Shown here: positions 1-16,144 of the stretch, one piece after another
Layout: the number at the start of each line of letters is the position of its first letter
Position numbering within the stretch: position 1 is the first letter of the stretch
Assembly (NCBI GenBank): GCA_032191485.1
Contig: JAVDOI010000006.1
Location: forward strand, 13,511,850-13,575,849
Source: Leptoclinus maculatus
Taxonomy: Eukaryota > Chordata > Actinopteri > Perciformes > Stichaeidae
Direction of reading: 5' to 3'
DNA: 64,000 nt
The notes under the pieces: generated by a model
Database searches by the model: none
The model's input: only the letters and a program-made list of their open reading frames with translations
What the model was told of the DNA's origin: nothing
Made by a program: the position numbers and the translations under genes

Positions 1-334
1 CGTTAATTTTACACCATGTGCCTCTTCTACTGTGACACGTCAAAATGCCTACCTCAAAAAGGCCATTATTAGCTAAAATAATGAAGGTTTTTGAAAATAG
101 ATTTGGACACACATTCTGAAAATCAAGTAATAAATCAGGACACATTTATCATTAAAATACCAGCGGATGTGCTTCAGTAGTGCATGCTCTCATGTTTACA
201 AGGCAGGGCCGATAGGACCCATCTTGGTTGATATTGTGCTGCAATGGTGCAATTTACCTAACAAATTTACAGCTAATAAAATGACCACAAACCAGTTGAC
301 ATGCAGTGAACCTGGGGCTTTCCCACTTGGTAAT

Positions 335-480
335 CCAGCTATGTAAAATACTTGTACTTAACTTGAGCATTTCCATTTTGTGCTACTTTATACTTCTACT
401 CCTATAATTTTTTTAGGGAAATATTGCAGTTTTTACTAGACTTCCTTTACTTTATACATTATACAGCCAGATAGACCACG
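335..480 (-). repeat. Fragment of 'GTGGTGGAAGAAG' short repeat, reverse orientation
   Basis: The reverse complement matches the 3' half of the fuller copy at 5429-5965. It shares a tract of the form 'AGTAGAAGTATAAAGTAG', an 'AAATGGAAAT' stretch and the 'CTCAAGT..AAGTAC' end. This AT-rich family, rich in AGTAC words, is very common in perch-like fish genomes. I take it to be a non-autonomous mobile element but cannot name it. Confidence 0.6.
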
Positions 481-621
481 TGAATGTTAAGCCATCAAGA
501 TGATATCATCTAATCATTATTACATATGTACATCGTTTAAAAGCTGTATTTGATGTTGTAGCTAGCTTGTTGAGTGGGAGCTAACTGCTTTAACGCTATA
601 AGCTGCTGGGTAGTGTAGTTC

Positions 622-945
622 ATAGTGGTGGAAGAAGTGGTCAGATAGTTAGCTATAAGCAGCAGTACCACAGTGTAAAAATAGCCTATTACAAGTCCTG
701 CATTCAGACGCAAGATATAGACTACTATAAATTTATATTTTTTTAGAGATGAATTGCCATTTAACTGTAAACCAGCTTTTTACAGTTGCAGCTCTCTGTG
801 GTGGAGGTCATTTTAAGAACCTGTGCTTATACAGGTACTGTTGTAGGCTTTCCTAACCCTCAAAATGTAAATAATAAAGTACAGGTACTTAAAAATGCGT
901 GAGTAAACATGGGCTATATATTTATTTTCCACCACCGTTCATAAT
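622..945 (+). repeat. Second copy of 'GTGGTGGAAGAAG' short repeat
   Basis: It starts with GTGGTGGAAGAAGTGGTCAG and ends near CTATTTTCCACCACC-type sequence at about 930-945. The two ends are therefore inverted copies of each other (GGTGGAA / TTCCACC), as expected for a small terminal-inverted-repeat element. Internal words such as AAGTCCTGCATTC match the family as I know it from other fish genomes. Confidence 0.65.
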
Positions 946-1586
946 AAAGCATCATATATATATATATAAGTCATATAAATTGAATAGTAAAAAATAGATC
1001 TGCCTCCAAAATGTGGTGCAGCAGAATTAGTAGAACTGATGGTTCTTGTCATTTAATTCAAGGAAGAGGCTTTAAATTCTCAAGGAATACAAGCCGGAAG
1101 TAGCGTTGTTGTTGCTGGCGAAACAAAAGTAGCTTGATGCTAACTGCAAACATACTAACTTACCTTACTTTGCCGCGAAGTCCAAGGTGTGCTGTGATTG
1201 GTCAGTGGGCGAGCACGTGACTAAAGTGAAACTTGCCAGCAGAGCTTAGTTGGAGTAGTACGAGTTCAAATTGAAAGATATGGAAGAAATTATAACATTT
1301 GTAGGGTTTTGCTTGGTGTAGTTTATTTATTTTTTGACCTTGCTTTGTTTTTGAACACTCAACGACTCAAGACTATCGTGAAACGAAACTTAACAGCAGA
1401 GGCTTGCAGCTCAGCCAATCAAATATGGCCAGCCTGACAAGTTTCCTGACTCTTCCACACACCATGACACAGGGGGCTGAGACGAGGAAAGACATTGCAG
1501 AGCAGTACGTTTAACGTTTGGGTTGTGAAAATAAAATCATGAGATGGTCTCCTATAGTGACGGATCAGCCACGGCTTGTTGTTAAG

Positions 1587-1650
1587 GCGAAAAAGCCGGC
1601 CGGCGAAAAAGCCGGCCGGCTTTTTGGCCGGAAACGCCGGTTTTCAGAAG
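1587..1650. repeat. GC-rich direct repeat with 20-bp perfect palindrome
   Basis: The 16-base word GGCGAAAAAGCCGGCC occurs at 1587-1602 and again at 1602-1617, a period of 15. Positions 1606-1625 form a perfect palindrome: five A, GCCGGCCGGC, five T. This sits in otherwise AT-rich DNA. A related degenerate tract (AAACGCCGGT) lies at about 2497-2515. It could be the edge of a mobile element or a cruciform-forming site; I do not recognise it. Confidence 0.6.
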
Positions 1651-2144
1651 TCTTTGGTTTTTATCAATAGTATTTGAATGTGTGGTGGAATGCGTGGATC
1701 CGCTGCAGGTTTGCTGGATTGATTTGTCATGCTTTGTTGTCATATTAATATATGTGACTTTGTGGTTGTCATTGTGTTAATTAACGTTGTGTCACAGTAA
1801 TGGTAAATATTGTGTATTTGAATGACATAACCTGACAGGAAGTAAACACAGACCCAAGTTATTGCAGAGCAGTTCAGTTCAGTTGAAACAGTGGAAGCTA
1901 GCTCACTGGCTGTTTCTTTCTTTCAATATTGATCAAAGGACGAGGGCATCAACATACCTCATGTTGCACTTAAACTTAACATAATTGAATATTCTTGAAT
2001 GTTTTATTTATTTATTTCATCATATCTTCAATATTTTTATGTAAGACTATAGCCCAAAGTTCTTTGCTTTCAGTGTTCTTGGAAGTTCTTTAATTAATAA
2101 ATGAAAAGCAAAGTTATATTTGTCTCCTCCCCTTTTCTTTGTTG

Positions 2145-2208
2145 ATCCGAAAAATGATCCGAACCGTGACTCAAGAACCGTGAGGTTTGTGATCCGTTGC
2201 ACCCCTAT
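2145..2208 (-). mobile_element. hAT-type element end (fragment)
   Basis: Read on the reverse strand, the stretch begins AGGGGTGCAACGGATCACAA and continues with CACGGTTC words. This matches the terminal inverted repeat typical of fish hAT elements, 'CAGGGGTGCAACGG...'. Only one end is clear, and there is no transposase reading frame. The assignment rests on recalled family sequence. Confidence 0.5.
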
Positions 2209-3129
2209 TAAAATATGGTTGAATATTTATCTACAATGCCATGTTTTTGTAACAATAGCTCAAGTGGTGAAGAGTCAAAGTCAGCAAACTGACTCAGTAA
2301 TGTCTGTTAGGGTCACGGCACGCCCCCTGGAACATTATGACATCAACAAAAACCCCAAGGGCTGCTAGCTACATATTATGCTCAAAATGTTCTCATGTTG
2401 ACGGTGACAAAGCAAATACTACACACAGGCACACAACGTTCAACAGACAGGCTTACTTGTAGGTTAAAAACGCTTTTGAAAAAAAAACGCTTTTGAAAAC
2501 GCCGGTCGGCTTCTGCAAATCGTTTTTAGCTATTGTTCCAATAAAATTCACTTAAAATATTGATAAAAATGATTGTGTAATGTTTTCAGTTGATTTAATG
2601 GTGTCTAAAATTTAACTTCGTACCTTTCGATTATATATATATATATAAAATAACACTCTGAAAGAAGCTATTGCATTATAAGTACTTTTACATTTAATAC
2701 TTTAAGTACACAATACTTGTTGTATTGCTACACTGAAGATCTTTTCATCTGTCAGTTGTTCTGTTAGACCAAGGTTGATATTGACTGCAGGTCAGGAACG
2801 TCTATCTGCTTTCATGAATGAACTGGAGAAAGATTGTAATGAGAAAAGTGTTTTGATGATGCTGAAAATGTTTAAATGTTCCACACATATAGATTGAGAC
2901 AGACAGAGAGAGAGAGTCTGTTCTCAGTTGGTGGAGAAGTGTATTAATAACTGCAGCTCTTTCGCTAATCCTGATTAGAGGCTTTCTCAGTACTGCTCAG
3001 TTCCACCTCGTGGAAACCAACTCAGGCGTGTTTCCGTGAAAACGGTACGAATACCTCACATTCATCTGGATGTTCAAGTTGACAGTCTTTCAACAGGGAA
3101 AAAGGAAACACTTTGAAAGATGAGAAACA

Positions 3130-4327
3130 TTTCTTAAGGTTTATTTCAAAATAAATTCACAGGCATATGCTCCTCTTCTGAGAATAAAACCAGTTGTAAA
3201 CAGATGTCCTTAAATAGCCAACAACTGTTTTTTTTCCCACATCCTTTGATGTTCATGCTGGTAATGATTTTGTAAGAAATTATCTTTTAGGAAAAGCATT
3301 CTGCACATAAAAGAAAAACAAAATACACACGTAAGACTGTGTTTTATTATATCTTTTAAAATTGCTTGTTACCCACCTCTGACCTTCCAATTTGCATGTC
3401 AAGTAAGTCGGAATGACCTCATAAAATAAGTAATAACTTGTCTTATCAATGTACTCTCAACTGTCTGAATTCTTATACTGTGATTAGATTTCAGCATGTC
3501 CAATAAAATACAGACATGCAGAAAGAAGTAGAGTCATAACAGTGACACTCAGCAGGGAACAAATCTCTTGTGTACTCCCTTAATCCAAACAAAATAATGA
3601 CAAAAACACAAGCAGGACAGCCATAACACATTCAGGGTAAAAAGACATGTTAAAGAGATTTTGTGATGACTGTAATAATGCCCAAAAGTGTAAATGAGAT
3701 CACTGAGGAAGATCTTACAGAACGAAACATTGTCTTAAAATGAGAAATAAACTATTTATTTGGAGCCTAACAGTGTGCAGACCTTCATTGTGCCCTGTGT
3801 ATCACTGCTGGCTTAGCCATGGTTCATCAGTTTCATTGATTTCATGAAGAGTGAATAAACATTGTTTTGTATCTTTGCAAACCTCAGGTCCCACATAATG
3901 AGCTCCAATGCAAAGAAAACAGAGATCCTCAGACACAAATCCAACTTATTTAAAATGATATCTCTACAGGAACAACAAAGCAACCAGTAGCAATTGGGAC
4001 CAGTGGTCTGAATCATGCAAAAACCTACATAACTCTCTTCTTATTTTGTGGGAACTGGCCCAGATAAAGAGAAATAACTTGCATATTGGCATTGTAGACA
4101 TAAATTCAATTTACAGTAGCTGAAATCGACATATGAAAATAATAAAAAATATTACTTAGCAGTATCACTGTAGTAAGACTGAGCTCATTCATTTCAATAT
4201 GCTCCCTCTGGGACATCCGCTGTTGCCTGGGGTGTCAAACTGTCCCAGATTCACAGTGTGTGGTCATGGAGTGTGACACTGACCCAGGTTCCTGTCTCTG
4301 TGTCCTGCACCAGAGGGACAGAGACCC
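3130..4327 (-). other. Probable 3' UTR and downstream region of cish
   Basis: There is no coding frame. The stretch lies directly downstream of the cish stop codon on the reverse strand. Reverse-strand AATAAA-type signals (TTTATT on the plus strand) occur near 3140 and 3757, so the transcript may end at either. I see nothing else here. Confidence 0.4.
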
Positions 4328-5263
4328 TCATATGGTGAAAGGGTAGTCTTGCAGGTAGCGCAGCAGAGGCTTTGGGAGTGGCACCTGGTCAGGGGAGTTT
4401 GCGTGTCTGTTGATGGTGAGGCGCGTCAGGTGCTGCAAAGAAGGGAAGGCCTCTGGTTTGTGCAGGGGGTGCGCCAGCTTTAGAGGCACTACGCTGTCCT
4501 TAGCCGTGTGCTTGGCAGGGTCAGGCTTTGTCTGGGGATGGATGTCATCAGATGCCTGGCCCTGTGACGTGTGGCCTGAGGCTTTGTAGTGCTGTATCAG
4601 GCTGAGAACATCTGGAAAGGACTGCAGGTGAGGCAGGCTGGGGGAAATGGAGTCCAGCCAGAAGGAGCCCCTGCTGTAGTTTATGCGTATGCTGGTGGGT
4701 CCACAGCGGGTCTTCACTGACAGGGCGAGCATGTACTGAGGATGACTGCTGTCCCGCACCAGAAACGTGCCTTCAGACTGTTGTAGGAGAGCTTCCCGGG
4801 CCTCACTCGCTGAGATGGAGCGCCAGTACCAGCCTGGGATCAGACAGATGGTTTGGATATCAGTTTTTATTTTTTTTACCTTTACATGAACGTAGCTTTG
4901 GTGAATATAGCCATATGAATGGTGTTACTAGTGGTGGGGTTAGGTTTGACTCCTCAATTATTTCCACAATACTACCCGCAAAGCATGTGCCACAATATCA
5001 CCCCTCTGCAAATATTTACCATATTAAATAAATAATACTTATATTTATTAAAATCAAAACAGTCAGATGTTGCATTTCAATTAAATAAAACCTGAATTCA
5101 AAATCAGTGAGACTGCTGGTGTACCTGAAGTCTGTAGATACTGGAAAGTGGTGGTGATGCAGCGGAGGTCCTCTGCTGGGTCAATGGTTGAAGGAGAGGG
5201 CCGGGGATGGCATGAAGCTCCTCGTTCCTCATGATGGAAAATGGTCAATGCTCGGGCAACCAT
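4328..5263 (-). CDS. cish: Cytokine-inducible SH2-containing protein (CIS), SOCS family
   Basis: Coding exons are 5263-5125 and 4833-4328; the joined frame is 214 aa. CIS is a cytosolic feedback inhibitor that binds phosphotyrosines on cytokine receptors and blocks STAT5 recruitment. Visible are the DPAEDL segment that precedes the SH2 domain, the SH2 start GWYW, the phosphotyrosine-binding motif GTFLVRDS, LSVKT and FPDVLSLIQHY, and a C-terminal SOCS box. The SOCS box has a BC-box (SLQHLTRLTIN) for elongin binding and a Cul-type end (LPLPKPLLRYLQDYPF). The SH2-SOCS linker is long, as in CISH and unlike SOCS1-3. The chosen ATG lies two bases inside the second exon and gives a shorter N-terminus than mammalian CISH (about 258 aa). 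An upstream exon ending at 6167 carries an ATG that is out of frame with this one, so it is probably 5' UTR. Confidence 0.92.
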
Positions 5264-5428
5264 TTCTGAATGACAGGAGCCCTGTTGATATACGTGTAAC
5301 ATTGCATGTTTGGTATCGAACAAAGATTTTTGTGCAAGATGATATTGTATTCTGTTACTCTCGCAAGTAAAAGTAGCAAACATTTTTAATTGATATGAGC
5401 TAAAAAGCACAAAACCAAGCAACCAGCA

Positions 5429-5965
5429 GTGGTGGAAGAAGGACTCAGGTATTTTTACTTAATTAAAATGAGCAATAACTCAGTGTAGATACTCAATTAC
5501 AAGTTATGCATTTCAAATGTGAAAGTATTAGCTTCAAAGGATATTTAAGGTACAAAATGTAAACGTGCAAAATAGCTTATTTCAGAATAATATTCTATTG
5601 TTGAATTGTAATTACTAATTCATTAAAATGTACGTAACTTTAATGTCGTAGCTGGTAAAAGTGGGGCTTACTTTGATTACTTTAATGCTGGGTAGCTTGT
5701 GAATTTCACCAAGGGATCAATAAAGTGTTACCTTTATCCATACCAATGTATCATTTATTATTTGATGATTATATTTTGTAATATTGATCGGAATCTGCAA
5801 AGTGACCAGTAACTAAAGTCATCAAATAAATGCAGTGGAGTAAAAAGTACAATGTTTTCCTCTAAATAATGGAGTAAAAGTATGAAGTAGAAAATGTTAA
5901 TACTCAAGTAAAGTACCTCAAAATGATTTACCTCAAAATTGTACAGTACTTGAGTTATTGTAGCC
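5429..5965 (+). repeat. Nearly full-length 'GTGGTGGAAGAAG' short repeat in cish intron 1
   Basis: It begins GTGGTGGAAGAAGGACTCAG and ends with AGTACCTCAAAA...GTACAGTACTTGAGT. Internal landmarks shared with the widespread fish family are TTTCAGAATAATAT, TAACTTTAATGTCGTAGCTG and GTGGAGTAAAAAGTACAAT. It has no coding capacity. It is probably a non-autonomous DNA element, inserted in the cish intron in the forward orientation. Confidence 0.75.
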
Positions 5966-6412
5966 TACATTACAAAACAAACGGACTAAATGAAAAAAGC
6001 TGTTTGTAAAAAACAACAACACACACAACACAGAATTAAAAATATCTAATTGATAAACTGCAGTCAAACGGTTATTGTAGTATTATACTCGCATATAATC
6101 TAAAATAAAACAGACTTTGAAAACACACAAACAAATATTTATGTAATTCGTTTAAAATAATGTTACCTTGAATTAAAGAAAATCATGGAGCGCGACCAGT
6201 TTGGCAAACTGTTGAAAAAACAGTCCAATGAATAATCCAACAGATTATCACAGTAAATACTTATTCATCATAGTCGAATAGTCTCAAATGAAGGCGATAA
6301 AGAGAAAAGATTCCTTGTTGGGATCTGTTGTAAAGAGGAAAAAGAGGAAAATATCCGTGTATGTCGGCGGCGGTGTGCAGTGAGTGAAGCTGTGAGACTG
6401 GGTGTCTCTATG

Positions 6413-6488
6413 TTCAGTGAACTGCAGGACAGAAAACAGCTCAGTTCAGTTTGGACTGACGGAAGTTCCAGGAATCAGTTTCCAAGAA
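6413..6488. promoter_or_regulatory. Cluster of three TTCNNNGAA (STAT5-type) sites upstream of cish
   Basis: Perfect TTCN3GAA palindromes lie at 6413-6421 (TTCAGTGAA), 6466-6474 (TTCCAGGAA) and 6480-6488 (TTCCAAGAA). They are just upstream of the presumed first exon of cish. CISH is a classical STAT5 target in mammals, and its promoter carries clustered sites of exactly this form. The sites are seen in the sequence; STAT5 binding is inferred. Confidence 0.7.
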
Positions 6489-7191
6489 AGGTTTTGTGTT
6501 TCAGCGCCCTCATTGACAGACAAGCTGCTGCGCTCTGTCAAGACACACGCACACACACACTGTCAACACACACTACTTCCGGTACGACTTTCACAATAAG
6601 ATGTAATCACGCTGCTCCAAAATGGCAACTTTGTGAAGAGAAGCTCAACTTTTGTGCCTTACGAAACAGGATGAAAACAAGTGTTAACGATGGAGTCAGG
6701 TGTGACAGACAAGCTCATCCTAAACCTGCTGTGATAAATGATTTATAACTCAGTAAATGTCCTCATTCTATTATGCTAACTGAGGACATGAGTCCAAACC
6801 CGCCAATGCGCTTTTTGATCATTGGACTTTGTCCCTTTTATTTCGTAATGCCACTTTACATCACACATTTTGAAATAAAAATAACTAGAAATTTAATAAA
6901 AAAAAAGATTTGCAGTATTGTCAAGAGAAGCCGGATATTTTACATAGTTTTTGCAACTTCCATTATAGCTAGATTTACCTAATACACTGACAACTGAGCG
7001 TATAAATCTGTATTTATTCATATGAGAATCGTTTTATTAATGGGTTGTGATTGTAGAGTTTTTGTTTCCCCCATCACCTGGTGTTCTTTCTATATTGACA
7101 TTATTCAACGTTTTATGTTGAAGGCAATTAGCCTTACTTCCGGTAATGTTTGAGTTAGCTCTGTCTGCTTTGATGCAGCTGCCAGGCATAT

Positions 7192-8700
<1,509 letters not shown>

Positions 8701-8842
8701 GGATCTATTTATTCTTCTTCCTGTTTTCAGTGTGAAATGTGTGACCGCAGTAAAAAGAAGAAATGGCTAGAAGCTAAACAGTCAAATAACAAGTCAATTC
8801 ATAGATATAGTGTTGGTGTGCTTGTGTGCGTGTGTATACTGT

Positions 8843-14059
<5,217 letters not shown>

Positions 14060-15895
14060 CTTTTTGCCGTCAGCTTCACACTCCTCTCATGCAAGAAGGA
14101 CCAGGTCTAGGTCTCTGTGTCCTTCGCTCGTCTTGCTCAACAGGTAGGCTGCCTCTCCACTGATGGCAGACAGATGGACCCATGCGCATCAGTGACATAA
14201 ACGCCTCGAGGGTGACTTGGGAGATTCCGAACACTTGAAACACAATCTGCGGAACTGTGGCTGATGAGTAATAACGTGCCTGCCAGTGGATATGTCACCC
14301 TAACCACTGATCTAAAACTCTTTGCGTATCGATGACCACAACTTTAAAAAGTCTCGGTGGGGGAGCGTCTCCCAAGTCACACACTGTCCTGTTACTGTAC
14401 TGTGTGTGAGGCCACGAAGAAATCCACTACTTATAGCATCAGTGGTCAGTACAGTGTTTTTAGATGCTGTCAGTGCGCCACATGTAACAACATTTTAACA
14501 CTCATTCACATAGTGGCTGATCAGCTCGGCAGACGGCATGATCTCAAATTCCAGTCATAGAAATGTGACACCGTGCAACAATGTGACCGCTACAATTCAA
14601 CACTGATCAATGGAGTAAGAATGGGGGTCTTTTTTTTAATGTATTTGGGGTCAGTGCATTTCGACTCGCACGCAATTAAAATATGAGTGTGAGGTTTCTT
14701 ATGGCGAGATATAAACACCTTTTATCCCAAAGTTTGAGGTAAAGAGCTCCAGATGACTTGTGAGAACACTAGAAGAGTTGGCTCCTGAACAGTCATAATG
14801 GATCCATTACTGGCAACTGACAAAAACACAAACAAACTCATCAAGGTCACACACATCACACACACTCCCAGGTTAGGGCAGGATGTGTGATAGGGAGAAA
14901 TGAAAGAGGGTGAAAGAGTGGTAAGAATGGTAAGAAGGTGAATGCCAAATGCTCAAACCACCACATCTTATTCCTCTCCTTTCACACATCTTTTGTGCAC
15001 ACACGCACATAATGGAGGGAGGTGAGAGAAAGACAAGTGTGTACCTGTGAGGTTACCTGTGATGGGATCATCCATTATTCACTCAGCGGTGTGTGCACAA
15101 CCCAAGCATCTATACATTATTCAACAGAACCCCCACCCCTCTCCTCTACTTCAGGAAGACACACTTTATGTGCACAAAAAGATACACCCATTCATTCAAC
15201 TGATTAAAACTGATAGCGTTTCTCTCACGCTTGCATGTGTGTTCACAGATTGGTTTAATGACTATGGGACAATTGTTTGCATCTGTTAAGTGAGCTCATG
15301 TCAGTGTCATTGTTTTGACAAGCACCAAATCCTTAAAATAGCAAAAAATGTCACATTTATAAAGACTCCGCTTTTAAGGTTGTGATGAGAAACTTGTAGA
15401 ATCTTAATAATATTAGTCTTTTTTATTGGAGAAATTATAAAAAAAATCTTTCATTCATTTACTTTCCTTAGTAAATGTGCCCCATTTATTGGTACTGTAT
15501 AAAGTTGAAACAATTAACCAATCAGTCAATCAAGGGAACATTTATCAGCAAGTATTTAGACAATAAATGAATAGTTTGTTTTTTCAAGCAAGATGACCTA
15601 ACTTTGGTTACGGCTTCTTAAATTTGAGGTTTTGCTGCTTTTCTTTGTCTTATGTGATAGTAAACTATCAAATGACAAAACAAGAGATGGGAAGAAGTGA
15701 CTTTGAGCTTTAGGAAATTGTGATTCCCAATTCTCCCCATTCTCTGAAATTTGATACTTTTTTCATAAAAACAAATACCGTAAACTGTCAGATTAATCGA
15801 TAATGAAAATAATCTTTAGCTCGAGCCCTCGTACTGTACAAGACTTAGTATCTAAAGTATAATAAAACTAAGGATGTCAAAAGAAGAAAAAACTG
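14060..15895. other. twf2-wdr82 intergenic region
   Basis: The first few hundred bases upstream of 14059 are the presumed twf2 5' UTR and promoter. No coding exon is recognised; PPM1M, which lies between TWF2 and WDR82 in mammals, is not seen here. The only clear structure is the short repeat at 15508-15835. Confidence 0.5.
15508..15835 (+). repeat. Short 'GATTAATCG' fish repeat, copy 1
   Basis: It has AACAATTAACCAATCAGTCAATC at one end and CAGATTAATCGATAATGAAAATAATC...AGCCCT at the other. The middle holds the TTTGCTGCTTTTCTTTGTCTTATGTGATAGTAAACT block that also occurs in copy 2. This family ('GGGCTGCAAC...GATTAATCGATTA') is one of the most frequent short repeats in percomorph genomes and is probably a non-autonomous DNA element. 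(Quoted words are consecutive landmarks, not full sequence.). Confidence 0.65.
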
Positions 15896-15910
15896 TTTCA
15901 TCTAAAACAC

Positions 15911-15916
15911 TTTATT
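15911..15916 (-). terminator. Polyadenylation signal, wdr82-like gene
   Basis: AATAAA on the reverse strand, about 230 bases past the proposed stop codon at 16145. Confidence 0.5.
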
Positions 15917-16144
15917 ACAAATATTCAAACGGTAAAACACTGATTATTATTTAGTTAAATTTCATATGAAATATCATGAGACACGATTAAAATGTTAAAG
16001 GAATGAAATGTACTGAATGGCATTAAAAATACTGAGGTATGTGGGATTTTGTTGTCCCAGCGGCATCAACACTTTTCAAAGTAAAAAAATACAGTCGGTA
16101 AAAATGATTAAAGTAAAAGTGAAATATTTTTCTCTGATAAACTG

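Larger units (their letters stand above)
1..3130. other. Gene-free flank with repeats
   Basis: I see no coding exon in this stretch. It holds parts of at least three short repeat families listed separately, several (TA)n runs (about 956-968 and 2631-2647) and a GC-rich palindrome at 1606-1625. The longest open frame (2120-2368) runs through a transposon end and has no protein character. An unrecognised distal exon of a neighbouring gene cannot be excluded. Confidence 0.6.
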
